Assembly: GCA_021604865.1 (NCBI GenBank)
Contig: BQJU01000007.1
Coordinates: 89,362-153,361, forward strand
Direction of reading: 5' to 3'
Length of the DNA: 64,000 nt
From: Saprospiraceae bacterium
Lineage (GTDB): Bacteria > Bacteroidota > Bacteroidia > Chitinophagales > Saprospiraceae
The translations under genes and the position numbers were made by a program. A model generated the notes under the pieces. That model had not been told where the DNA came from. It saw nothing but the letters and a program-made list of their open reading frames with translations, and ran no database searches. Below, one piece after another: positions 24,215 through 33,007 of the stretch (position 1 is its first letter; each line of letters begins with the position of its first letter).

Positions 24215-26362
24215 CTACTTCACCACCCGAAACACCCCTCGCATGATTGCCGCATGCCCAGGAAAAGTACAGACATAAGTATAGTCCCCTGCTTCAGTTG
24301 GTGCTTCAAAATACAAACTTTCCGAAGTGCCCGGTGGCATCAGCCGGGAATGGTGCATCACCTTATCCGTATTGGGAATATAACCTTTGGCTGAACCTTC
24401 CAGTCCCATATTCAGAGCCATTTTGCCAACGACATCGGCAGTGCCTGGTTTCACAATCGCGATATTGTGAGGCATATCGTCATTGTTATAAAAGGTCAAT
24501 TTAATCTTACTTCCGGCCTTGACGGTCAGCATTTTCTGGTCGTAGCGAAGACCAGGCAGGGTACTGATGATGATACTCTGATCTACTTTACTCCAGCTGG
24601 CGGGCATTTTGGTGACCCGTTTTGAAGTACTCGTTTTTTTGGTAGCTGTGGAGGTGGTTTTAGGTTGATCAACTGGTGGTTTTTCTGCCTTTGCAGGCTC
24701 CTTTTTTTCTGTTTTGGGCATGACGTGTTGGCTATGGTCCATGGCTTTTTCCGGTTTGGCTACGATGACCGGTTCGGGAAGCACCAGCTTTTCGCCTTCT
24801 GGAATGCGGTTGAGGGTGTAATAGGCCGTATTGTGCAATAGGGGCAGGTCACCGCTATAAGCTTTGACCCCTTCGGCTTTGATTTCGTGGATGTAAAGGG
24901 TACGCAAGGAATCTACCACCAGCCGGGCTTTGAGGCCATCATCAGAGACGACAACACCGCGTACTGGACAGTTTTGCTGATTGACTACCGGACTGCCATA
25001 TACGGGGTGGTATTTATATATAAAACTAGTCAGGCCGTAGGAGGCCGGATCAGCAGCGCTCACCTTGTCTACCGGTTTGGTAAATTCGATTTCAAAACCA
25101 TCAGGCATCGCTCTGACGGCTTTCATTTCAAAAGGCATATTTCCCGTCCAGATCAAGCGCTCTAAACCAAAGGCAGCACTTCCGGTGGAACCCCAGCCAC
25201 GGTTGGTTTGTCCTACAAAAAGAGAGCCATCTTTTCCCCAGCTCATACGTAATACTCCCGACTTAAATCCTTCCCGGAAATTAAAGGCTGCCCCCTGATA
25301 TACGCTATCTACCTTCTCCAAAAATACCCGTACAATCTTACTTTGTCCCTGGTCGCCTACAAAAACCTGACCAGCAAAAGGGCCAAAAGCACCATTGGTT
25401 TCATCGGTGATAATCTCCGAAGTAGAAATGCCCAAAATGCCGTGAGGCAACCATACCGCAGGGGTCTTGATCACTGGTAATTCCTTGGCCAATTCAAACA
25501 ATGGTTGTGGAATTTCATCTTCAATATTTTCCGGTTTGAAAAGCTGCTGGCCGGAAGGTGTAAATCGGGGATTTGCCCGGTAATAGATATCATTAGTGGT
25601 TAATTTTACTGGAGATTCTGGACGCCCGCTCCAACGCAATCCTGCTGGATGACCAGTGAAGTCGCCTTTTGCTACCGGCATTATAAATCCGGAACCCATC
25701 CAGTCGCCCTGATTATCCCCGTAAAAGAAGGTGCCATCTACCCAGCCAATGCCGCAAGGGGAACGCATGCCGGTTGCCCAGGGCTCCATTTCTCCTTCTG
25801 GGGTAATGCGCATGGTCCAACCACGCCAAGGTACGCGGCTTTCTCCACGCCACCATTCCTGATCGCCAAAGGCTACATTTCCTGTAACAAACATACTGCC
25901 ATCAGGGGCTATTTTGGGGCCAAAGGAATATTCGTGGTAATGCCCCGATAACGGCCATTGGTACACTGTTTCATAAACATCGGCCCGGCCATCCCCATCT
26001 TCATCGGTGATTTTGGTCAATTCACCTCGTTGGGCCATATATAATGATCCATCCTGATAGGCCAGGCCAAGAATCTCGTGCAATCCATGTGCAAAAAGTC
26101 GAAAATGGGGATACTGACCATTACGCATATAGGGATTCTCCACCTTCCAGACATCCCCGTAACGGGTGGAAACCATTAGATCACCATTGGGTAAGGTAAC
26201 CAATCCCCCCACTTCCAAAACGATGCCTTCCGGTACGGGTAAGTCGATGATTTTGTAATAAGCATCTTCGGTGGGAAGTATTTCATTTTCTTTGTCTTGT
26301 GCAACACTGAGCTGAACAAGGCCCAGAATCAGCAACAAGGATATTTTTATAATATTTGACAT
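24215..26362 (-). CDS. Secreted beta-propeller dehydrogenase-like protein with C-terminal cupredoxin
   Basis: 715 aa with a signal peptide ending at VAQ. Residues about 35-400 form a sorbosone/glucose dehydrogenase-like beta-propeller (GLVTLPNGDLMVSTRYGDVW, GLAYQDGSLYMAQRGELTKI, AVWLPHGILGIS). Residues about 400-540 are a beta-sandwich. A Lys/Pro/Thr-rich linker (about 545-590) leads to a blue-copper domain with ligands in MPHNIAI and CTFPGHAAIM (His, Cys, His, Met). The fused cupredoxin suggests that electrons pass from a periplasmic sugar oxidation to copper. It lies downstream of the DUF1080 gene on the same strand, separated by 137 bp with heptamer repeats. Confidence 0.85.
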   Translation of the reverse strand: MSNIIKISLLLILGLVQLSVAQDKENEILPTEDAYYKIIDLPVPEGIVLEVGGLVTLPNGDLMVSTRYGDVWKVENPYMRNGQYPHFRLFAHGLHEILGLAYQDGSLYMAQRGELTKITDEDGDGRADVYETVYQWPLSGHYHEYSFGPKIAPDGSMFVTGNVAFGDQEWWRGESRVPWRGWTMRITPEGEMEPWATGMRSPCGIGWVDGTFFYGDNQGDWMGSGFIMPVAKGDFTGHPAGLRWSGRPESPVKLTTNDIYYRANPRFTPSGQQLFKPENIEDEIPQPLFELAKELPVIKTPAVWLPHGILGISTSEIITDETNGAFGPFAGQVFVGDQGQSKIVRVFLEKVDSVYQGAAFNFREGFKSGVLRMSWGKDGSLFVGQTNRGWGSTGSAAFGLERLIWTGNMPFEMKAVRAMPDGFEIEFTKPVDKVSAADPASYGLTSFIYKYHPVYGSPVVNQQNCPVRGVVVSDDGLKARLVVDSLRTLYIHEIKAEGVKAYSGDLPLLHNTAYYTLNRIPEGEKLVLPEPVIVAKPEKAMDHSQHVMPKTEKKEPAKAEKPPVDQPKTTSTATKKTSTSKRVTKMPASWSKVDQSIIISTLPGLRYDQKMLTVKAGSKIKLTFYNNDDMPHNIAIVKPGTADVVGKMALNMGLEGSAKGYIPNTDKVMHHSRLMPPGTSESLYFEAPTEAGDYTYVCTFPGHAAIMRGVFRVVK

Positions 26363-26426
26363 TGGGTCTGTATTTTTTTTTTAGAATTCAAGGGGGAGAA
26401 GTCAGTAAACAGGCATTAGTGTGGTC

Positions 26427-26492
26427 CCTGATACCTGTCTCCTGACACCTGACACCTGACACCTGACACCTGACACCTGACACCTGACTCCT
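26427..26492. repeat. Heptanucleotide tandem array (CCTGACA)n
   Basis: Nine 7-bp units: CCTGATA, CCTGTCT, six perfect CCTGACA and CCTGACT, ending CCT. It lies between the DUF1080 gene (stop 26500) and the propeller/cupredoxin gene, starting 7 bp beyond the stop. The reverse complement of the same unit forms the array at 63923-64000. Confidence 0.95.
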
Positions 26493-26499
26493 AATTTAA

Positions 26500-28335
26500 C
26501 TACCAAATAAGGTCATAAGTAATGGCTCCACCGCTTAGCGGCAACAATAACTCCTGATATTCCCCAACCAATCGGATAGTCGCCTTAAAATCCGACTTTT
26601 CAGGAAGACGAATGTAATAGGTTCCATCAATGCGAAACAGCTCCTTATCTACCTCCTCGATCACTTTCGCTCTTGCTGCTCGATGATAACCATTTGATAA
26701 TGCCCCATCTACGGTAATTTTTCGATTAAAATAGCGGCCTTCCTCCCGAGGCAGAATTTGATCTAGCACTATTTTTCCATCAAAAAGATACTTGAAGGTT
26801 GGTGCGCCCGACTTATCGAGACGATAGCCTTTGTTGCGAAAATTTTCTCCAGCATTTGTGCCTTCCGGCCAGGGAGTATCCGATTGTGCCAGGATAGCAA
26901 TGGCAGGTGCATCTCTCAAGTTTAATACACTTCCCAAGGGGATAGAACTACCATCCCCACGGCTATCCAACATCGGCGTTAGATTTAAAAATTCAGCCTT
27001 CCAAACGTCAAATAAGGCGCCATTAGAAAGGTTGTAATGGTAACTAACTTGTTCCGGAAAGCCAACAGAAATGGCATGAGTAACACGATATACTGTATCC
27101 CTTTCTACATCTTTAACATCTACAAAACTGCGCAATAATACCGGCTCGTTTTTAAAGTCCAAGCGATAGGGCTTAGGCAACTGCCCGAGTGGTTCAGAGC
27201 TTATGGTATGCAAAGGTTGTAGTCGAACACCTGGACCACTGACATACAAGGCCAATCCATTCGGATACCAGGAATCCATTTTGGCATAACTAATTTCAAA
27301 GCTGTGGTTGCCCTTGTTTAGTTCTACTGAACCGGCATGTTTTCGCCAGGCTCTTTTTGCGACTGATTTACCGTCAATCAGCAATTGCCCCATACCGTAA
27401 TTATCCATTGAAAAATCATAACGACCAGCTTGTACAATGTTGAAGTCTCCCCGAAAACGAAGCGCAAATTTGGACGTTTCCCCGGTCACTTCGTGGGTAA
27501 GCACTTCCGTTTTCCCCTTTTTGATCAATTTTTGCTGGTCGAGATCGCTGAGTAAGTCAGCATCTGTTTGGAAGACCTCGTAGGTGATATGCTCCAGCTT
27601 CAAGGGTGGATTATTAAACTTTCGGTATCGGATATTGCGAAAAGCAACTGATCCATGGTCTCCCTGCAGGCGAATGGGCCCCTGGGCCCGTTCTTCGTCT
27701 CCCCCACCCCGTGTTGGTCCGGTCAATTCCAGGTTTTCATGAATGATGGTGCCATTGAGCACAACTTTAAGCAAGCGGGCGGGAGCAGTTTTATGTCCAT
27801 ACTGGTCAAAACGGGCTGCCTGAAAGGATATTTCCAGTTTTTGCCACAGTCCGGGTGCCCGGCAGGCATTCAATCGTGGAGCATAACCTTGAAAGCCCTT
27901 TCTGCCATCTGGTTTACTTTCATCCCAGCGTTCGTACACACCGCCACAATCACCAAAACCCGGATGATGAACACCCCAGCTATCCAACAATTGAAGTTCA
28001 TAGGTTCCCTGAAGATATATCCCTGAATTGGAAGATTTGGCCATCATAAACTCCAATTCGAGATCGATATCTCCATGCTGCATCTTGGTGGTCAAATTCT
28101 GGCCATGGCCTCCAGGTAGGTTGACCAGTATACCCGACCCCGATTTGGTTTTCAAATCGCCCGTTTTAACTAGGTCTGCAGTTACCTGTTCCACTATTTT
28201 CCAACTTTTACCGACTTCAGCAAAGGCTGATAAATCATTCAGCGGAATGTTTTCGAAATCTTGGGAAAAAGAAGGAAGGTGAAGGAAAAAAAGCAATAAG
28301 ACTAGTAATGTCTTGTTGATAGTTATCAGTTTCAT
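26500..28335 (-). CDS. Secreted DUF1080 (3-keto-disaccharide hydrolase-like) and PA14 protein
   Basis: 611 aa from the Met at 28335 (MKLITINKTLLVLLLFFLH, signal peptide ending SFSQ); a Met at 28356 is upstream but less likely. Residues about 35-235 are a DUF1080 lectin-like fold: FMMAKSSNSGIYLQG, YELQLLDSWG, GPIRLQGDHGSVAFRNIRYR. A PA14-like domain follows at about 290-370 (FSMDNYGMGQLLIDGKSV). The C-terminal ~230 residues are beta-rich and unassigned. DUF1080 includes 3-keto-glycoside hydrolases and carbohydrate-binding modules, so a role in glycan breakdown is likely. It is co-directional with the propeller/cupredoxin gene. Confidence 0.83.
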   Translation of the reverse strand: MKLITINKTLLVLLLFFLHLPSFSQDFENIPLNDLSAFAEVGKSWKIVEQVTADLVKTGDLKTKSGSGILVNLPGGHGQNLTTKMQHGDIDLELEFMMAKSSNSGIYLQGTYELQLLDSWGVHHPGFGDCGGVYERWDESKPDGRKGFQGYAPRLNACRAPGLWQKLEISFQAARFDQYGHKTAPARLLKVVLNGTIIHENLELTGPTRGGGDEERAQGPIRLQGDHGSVAFRNIRYRKFNNPPLKLEHITYEVFQTDADLLSDLDQQKLIKKGKTEVLTHEVTGETSKFALRFRGDFNIVQAGRYDFSMDNYGMGQLLIDGKSVAKRAWRKHAGSVELNKGNHSFEISYAKMDSWYPNGLALYVSGPGVRLQPLHTISSEPLGQLPKPYRLDFKNEPVLLRSFVDVKDVERDTVYRVTHAISVGFPEQVSYHYNLSNGALFDVWKAEFLNLTPMLDSRGDGSSIPLGSVLNLRDAPAIAILAQSDTPWPEGTNAGENFRNKGYRLDKSGAPTFKYLFDGKIVLDQILPREEGRYFNRKITVDGALSNGYHRAARAKVIEEVDKELFRIDGTYYIRLPEKSDFKATIRLVGEYQELLLPLSGGAITYDLIW

Positions 28336-28404
28336 AATTCTTGATATATACAGCACAAAAGCGTAAGAACTTGTTTGGACAATGATACTAATTTTCTAAA
28401 GAAA

Positions 28405-31400
28405 TCAGCCTTTTTGTTGTAGATAATCCACCAGATCCCGGTATACTGGATTGGTACGCAGCAAGACCTCATTGCCTACAATTACCAGATGGTCTCGTGC
28501 TCTGGTCAAGGCTACATTCAGTTTGCGGTCAACACCATCCAGGGATAGAGAAGATAGGGTTTGCATTTGGCGGGAGGAATTAGTACAAAGAGAGATCAAA
28601 ATCACTTCCCGGGCGCCTCCCTGATAACGTTCTACGGTATCAATGGTGACAGATTGGTGATCGAGCTCAGCATTTTCCAATACTGCCCGGATGGTTGCAA
28701 TCTGGGCCCGGTAAGGAGTGATAATGCCGATGCTTTCCGGGCCTAAGGGCCTGCCATTTTTTCGATAGAGGTTTTGGTAACAAGCTACCAATTGTCCGAT
28801 GCGTTCGGCTTCATATTGATTGGTTTTAGCCGTACGACTGCTTTCATCAATTGGGGTATTAAAAAAGAGGGTCCGGCGTTCACACAACTGCCGGTCCAAG
28901 TCAGGGTCTTCCTGCTGTATTTGGAAAGGAGAGGCCATCGTCTGCCGGATACGATCTTGGACAGACTCTGGTAAAATTTTCAATTCACCATTATAAAAAT
29001 AGCGGTTGGGGAAATCCATAATCTCCCGATGCATACGCCCCTGGTGGCTCAGTTGAGCGTATGCCCAATGCCAATTCTCCTCCTGACAACGCTGATAAAG
29101 CCTTTCAAAAAGGGAATTGCGCAGATCCCGTAATCCCAGTGGATATAAAATCGGATCTTTTATGGAGGATAGACTTGCATCCTGAACAACCACCGCAGGC
29201 AGCTGCCGATGATCACCAATCAATACAAATCGTTTAAAATGGGGCAACATGCCAACCAGCATAGGCTCCAGGATTTGAGAAGCTTCATCGATGATTGCCC
29301 AATGGAAGGTTTTTAATTGCTGCAATTCCGGTTTACCGGCAATAGAAGAAACCGTAGCTACGATGATGCGCTTTTCCTGGATCAGTTCTTTTAATTCCTT
29401 GCGGGAGGTGATGGTCCTGGCTTTGAGGCTCAGCAATTGGGTATGATATGCCTCGCCGGTAGAATAACGGGAACCAATACGCAAATACTGATTTTTGATA
29501 TCCCCACCAATACGCTCAATTGCCGCACAAATTTCATCAACCGCCCGATTGGTGTAGGCCAGCAAAAGCATGTGGTCTTCCGTATTGGTCAATAGGTGAG
29601 CCACCAGGTGTCGAAGCATCACACTGGTTTTTCCCGTGCCCGGAGGGCCCCAGAGTAAAAAATAATCCTCAGTAGTCAGCACTTTTTGCAAGATTGCAGA
29701 CTGCTCCTCCGTCATTTTCGGATTTGGCGGCAGGATTGGTGCCGGCCCAATTTTTGGTTCTCTTTGAGTTAACAATAAAGCTCTTTTCCCTTTTGAGGCT
29801 TGAGCAAAGGCAAAAAGGTTGCGGTACATCGACACAAAACTGCTGTCCAGCAAATCGTGTTCCAGGTTCCAAAATTCGTGATCGTCAAAGGCACGGCTGT
29901 TAAATTGTCGACTCCGCAAGCGGATACACACCTGATCAGGAGTCAGTTCAACCAGCGTACATTTAAAAAGCTGAGAAGCCAGTGGCCCACGCTCCGAATC
30001 CGGGTACAAAATTGCGATGTCCCCTTGCCGGAAATTGGCCAACTTATCATCCTGATGACGGGCAAACCAGATCAGTGGTTCTTCTTCAGCTGCTTGGTTT
30101 TTTACCATAGTCAAACTACTCATCAGGTCGTAATTCGCTTGTTTTTCAGGACGACTATTGAGCCAAAGTGAGGCCAGTCCATTGATGCGATCAACACCCT
30201 GCTCTCCGGTTTTGGCCAATTGGTGTTCCCTGGCTATGAAGCCTGAAAATGCAATCAGATAGGCCTTTTCAACATCTTGCAGACTTTGGTATAGTTGTTG
30301 AAAGAGGTTCATATCGTCTCGCGAAAAACCCCTGAGTTTGGGAAAAAATTTGAGATCCAACCGGCCGAAGAGGGGCTGTCCCTGTTCTATTAAAGTACCT
30401 TCCTCTGTGCCGAGTTTGGTCAACATGCGCTCCATGCCGAGTAGTTGATTGCGCAGTTGCAGGCCATCGTACTGCTGAGATTTGGTCGCCGGGGCAAAAC
30501 GCAACTGCCGTTCCTCCAATCCGGAGTAGAGAATATAGGCCGCCGCTTCCAATTCTTTATCATAAGTAGATTTAACCAATAAATCATACAGCAGGGTTTG
30601 CATAAAATGATTGGGCCCCAGCCCGTGTATATTGGCCATAAAAGGTTTGCCACTTTTTAATTCCACAATAGCTCCTTTGCCGGCCTCCGTATCCCGATAC
30701 AGAAAATCCAGACGCCCTTGCAAGCCATAGATGGCTGAATAAAAAGCAGGCTCCAGGAAGCTATCTTCCCGTTTAATATTTTCGCGGGCAAAACCTTCCT
30801 TCACCATCTGTTTCAGGTTGACAAAATGCAACTGACTTCGCCCCACCACATCTCTGATTTGCCGGTCATCAAACTGGCAAAAAGCCAGAGGATTGAGTTG
30901 AAAAATGCGTTTTTTTAGCTCTCCAAAGGTAACGTCTGGGTTGCTCATCAATTCATCCAGAAAAAAGTTGGCAATGTTTCCCACCATCAGAGGAACAGAG
31001 GTGGTAAAGGGCAAAAATTTCTTTAACAAATAGGGCCAGGGGTCCGCGCCATTGGCACTAAAACATTCCGAAATGGCGGAGACATCCACCAAATAATCCG
31101 GCTCGACGATAAATGCTCTTGGTTTGTAAATTCCTTCATCATCTACTTCTACATCCAGCAGGGTCAACATCAGGGGAAAACCAAAAATTTGCCGGATCAC
31201 CCGCACAGTAGGATTAAAATGCTCATTCCTCTCGGGAATATTGTACTGGATACGGATATTTTCTTCGGCTCTGCTTTCATCCTTGGCCAAAAACCAGGAT
31301 TGTTCCTGATCTTCACCAACCAACAAAACCTTGGCATGTGGAAGGAATTTTTTGATGCCTGCACGCCGGAAGGGAAACGGCCAGGCGGGCGGGCAGCAAT

Positions 31401-31761
31401 TTAATACTTCAGGTGGAGGTCCTTCCTTCAGCAGCGCCTCAATACAGACCGTCAATACCTTAAATCCAAAACCATAAAGTTCATTATCGTCCGTTTCTTC
31501 GCCCAAAGAAAGCGAAGCTTTCCAACGAAAACGGTGCAGGTAAAACTGTAGAGGCCGGCTGAGTTGATATTTGTGACTTACGTAGGCTATCCGCGAAAAG
31601 AGGGTTGCAAATTGCAGTTTTTCTTTCCGGGTCATTTCTACAAACAACAAGTTCAGTAAGCGGTACAAAGCTTCTACTTTGCCCGCCTTTTCCAAAGCAG
31701 CATTCTGCTCAATCTTCAGCAACTCCTGGTAAAACAACCTGGCTAAACCCTCGGTATTCAT
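28405..31761 (-). CDS. Dna2-like fused PD-(D/E)xK nuclease and SF1 helicase
   Basis: 1118 aa from the Met at 31761 (MNTEGLARLFYQELL); an upstream Met at 31806 would add 15 non-conserved residues. The N-terminal ~330 residues are unassigned. A PD-(D/E)xK nuclease follows: GRLDFLYRDTE...AIVELKSGKP, then HFMQTLLYDLL. The C-terminal half is an SF1B helicase: LLWGPPGTGKTS (Walker A, near residue 703), AIIDEASQILEP (motif II), GDHRQLPAV (III), TVERYQGGAREVILIS (V) and LNVALTRARDHLVIVG (VI). The iron-sulphur cysteines of eukaryotic Dna2 were not found. It probably processes DNA ends or flaps; a defence role is possible. sbcDC lies nearby on the same strand. Confidence 0.85.
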   Translation of the reverse strand: MNTEGLARLFYQELLKIEQNAALEKAGKVEALYRLLNLLFVEMTRKEKLQFATLFSRIAYVSHKYQLSRPLQFYLHRFRWKASLSLGEETDDNELYGFGFKVLTVCIEALLKEGPPPEVLNCCPPAWPFPFRRAGIKKFLPHAKVLLVGEDQEQSWFLAKDESRAEENIRIQYNIPERNEHFNPTVRVIRQIFGFPLMLTLLDVEVDDEGIYKPRAFIVEPDYLVDVSAISECFSANGADPWPYLLKKFLPFTTSVPLMVGNIANFFLDELMSNPDVTFGELKKRIFQLNPLAFCQFDDRQIRDVVGRSQLHFVNLKQMVKEGFARENIKREDSFLEPAFYSAIYGLQGRLDFLYRDTEAGKGAIVELKSGKPFMANIHGLGPNHFMQTLLYDLLVKSTYDKELEAAAYILYSGLEERQLRFAPATKSQQYDGLQLRNQLLGMERMLTKLGTEEGTLIEQGQPLFGRLDLKFFPKLRGFSRDDMNLFQQLYQSLQDVEKAYLIAFSGFIAREHQLAKTGEQGVDRINGLASLWLNSRPEKQANYDLMSSLTMVKNQAAEEEPLIWFARHQDDKLANFRQGDIAILYPDSERGPLASQLFKCTLVELTPDQVCIRLRSRQFNSRAFDDHEFWNLEHDLLDSSFVSMYRNLFAFAQASKGKRALLLTQREPKIGPAPILPPNPKMTEEQSAILQKVLTTEDYFLLWGPPGTGKTSVMLRHLVAHLLTNTEDHMLLLAYTNRAVDEICAAIERIGGDIKNQYLRIGSRYSTGEAYHTQLLSLKARTITSRKELKELIQEKRIIVATVSSIAGKPELQQLKTFHWAIIDEASQILEPMLVGMLPHFKRFVLIGDHRQLPAVVVQDASLSSIKDPILYPLGLRDLRNSLFERLYQRCQEENWHWAYAQLSHQGRMHREIMDFPNRYFYNGELKILPESVQDRIRQTMASPFQIQQEDPDLDRQLCERRTLFFNTPIDESSRTAKTNQYEAERIGQLVACYQNLYRKNGRPLGPESIGIITPYRAQIATIRAVLENAELDHQSVTIDTVERYQGGAREVILISLCTNSSRQMQTLSSLSLDGVDRKLNVALTRARDHLVIVGNEVLLRTNPVYRDLVDYLQQKG

Positions 31762-31818
31762 AAGCAACAAACTTTCCACACGAAAATAGGAAAAATTGGG
31801 TGGCAAAGGTGGGCTTTA

Positions 31819-31874
31819 CTAAAAAAGAGCTGCCGGATTTTGATTGTTGTCAAAATCCGGCAGCTCTTTTTTAG
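31819..31874 (-). terminator. Perfect 25-bp-stem terminator
   Basis: Stem CTAAAAAAGAGCTGCCGGAT continuing to TTTGA (31819-31843) pairs perfectly with 31850-31874 around a 6-nt loop. It includes the A6/T6 runs, so it works on either strand. It ends the coiled-coil gene pair (stop 31904) and insulates the helicase gene that starts 58 bp beyond it. Confidence 0.93.
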
Positions 31875-31903
31875 GGTTACCAATTAAGAATCGCAGTTAC
31901 GAG

Positions 31904-32935
31904 TTACGAGCCAAAGAGGTTATCGTATTGATTGTCACCGGATCTCTTATTGGGGCTGGCTTCAGGTAGTGAAGTGGGGCTGTCCAAATCAAAATCTTCG
32001 GAAGAGGAAGTATTGTCACCCATCAAGAGCAGGGTGCTTTCCTTTTCCCATTTTTCCAACATCTGCATGCCTTCTTCTTCGAATATACCATTCTGTAAAT
32101 CAACGGATTGCATGAAATTGGAAGACATTTCCATAAACCGTTCCATTTCACCTACCTTATTGGCTACATCATCGGTGATGGCTTCCATAGCCATATCAAA
32201 CATGGCTCGTTTGTCGGGATCACCCGAAATCACACTCATAGCTGATTTCATAGCTGAATGGGACGCGCGGATAGCTTTGCGTTCTGTTTCTTTGAGTTTG
32301 ACCTGATCTTTGGTGTCTTCCAGGAGAATCTCCGAATTAGAATGCATCTTGGTCAGAATGCGGTAAAGTACCTGCATCTTCTGAAAAAGCGCATTGTATT
32401 TCACATTGCTATCCCTCAGGCGGGCTGCCTTACGAGTAGCCAGGATCACTTGATTGTCAACACCTTTGGCTTTGGCCGCAGCAGCCAGTTTCATCTGATC
32501 ACCAATTTCTTTATCATTGCTTTCCATCAGGGTCTGCAATTTGCGCATCTGACCGCGAATGGCGCCAATTTGTTTGCGCATTGAGGTCAGGTTGTCCTGA
32601 AGATCCTCAAGATAAGACTTAAGAATGCCTACAGGATCTATTTGTACAAACATGCCAGTAACACTGCGCATCACACTTTTGTACATATACCAAACCAGGT
32701 TGCGCATTTTGGGATCAAGTACCATATAAATAATTGCCCCGAGTGCAACCAGCATCAAACTGAGGTAAAGCACATTCTGGGCCAATGCTAATAATACCGG
32801 CATAAACTTCACTAACAAGAAGCCTCCACCGGCCACCAGGGCAATCAAAAAAATCATACCTGTTACGCCTTCCGGGCGCTTCCAAAAAGATTTTTTGTTC
32901 CCTCCTTGGTTCTCAAATTGCACTACATCTGCCAT
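31904..32935 (-). CDS. Membrane-anchored coiled-coil protein, PspA/Vipp1-like outline
   Basis: 343 aa from the Met at 32935 (MADVVQFENQGG); the longer frame to 32977 runs through a palindrome and was rejected. Two membrane segments (about residues 28-50 and 55-75) are followed by DPVGILKSYLEDLQDNLTSM. About 200 residues of charged helix follow, with long coiled-coil heptads, then an acidic Ser-rich tail ending DNLFGS. The DP-x-L-x-D-L-x-M-R start and the length of the helical part recall PspA/Vipp1 (ESCRT-III superfamily), but the membrane anchor is not typical. It is downstream of another coiled-coil gene (73 bp gap). The function is unknown. Confidence 0.75.
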   Translation of the reverse strand: MADVVQFENQGGNKKSFWKRPEGVTGMIFLIALVAGGGFLLVKFMPVLLALAQNVLYLSLMLVALGAIIYMVLDPKMRNLVWYMYKSVMRSVTGMFVQIDPVGILKSYLEDLQDNLTSMRKQIGAIRGQMRKLQTLMESNDKEIGDQMKLAAAAKAKGVDNQVILATRKAARLRDSNVKYNALFQKMQVLYRILTKMHSNSEILLEDTKDQVKLKETERKAIRASHSAMKSAMSVISGDPDKRAMFDMAMEAITDDVANKVGEMERFMEMSSNFMQSVDLQNGIFEEEGMQMLEKWEKESTLLLMGDNTSSSEDFDLDSPTSLPEASPNKRSGDNQYDNLFGS

Positions 32936-32949
32936 ATTATATTTTTTTG

Positions 32950-32981
32950 TTCTTTGCCAAACTCCGTCATTTGTCAAAGAA
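32950..32981. repeat. Palindrome of the TTCTTTGAC family (copy d), in the leader of the coiled-coil membrane gene
   Basis: TTCTTTGCCAAA (32950-32961) pairs with TTTGTCAAAGAA (32970-32981) with one mismatch, around the loop CTCCGTCA. It ends 14 nt upstream of the minus-strand ATG at 32935, within the two-gene transcript. Confidence 0.8.
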
Positions 32982-33007
32982 AGTAATTTTAAAGTGATTT
33001 TGCTATA

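Noticed and set aside
26427..26492. CRISPR array suggested by repeated short units
   Set aside because: The units are contiguous heptamers with no spacers, and there are no cas genes; it is a simple tandem repeat.
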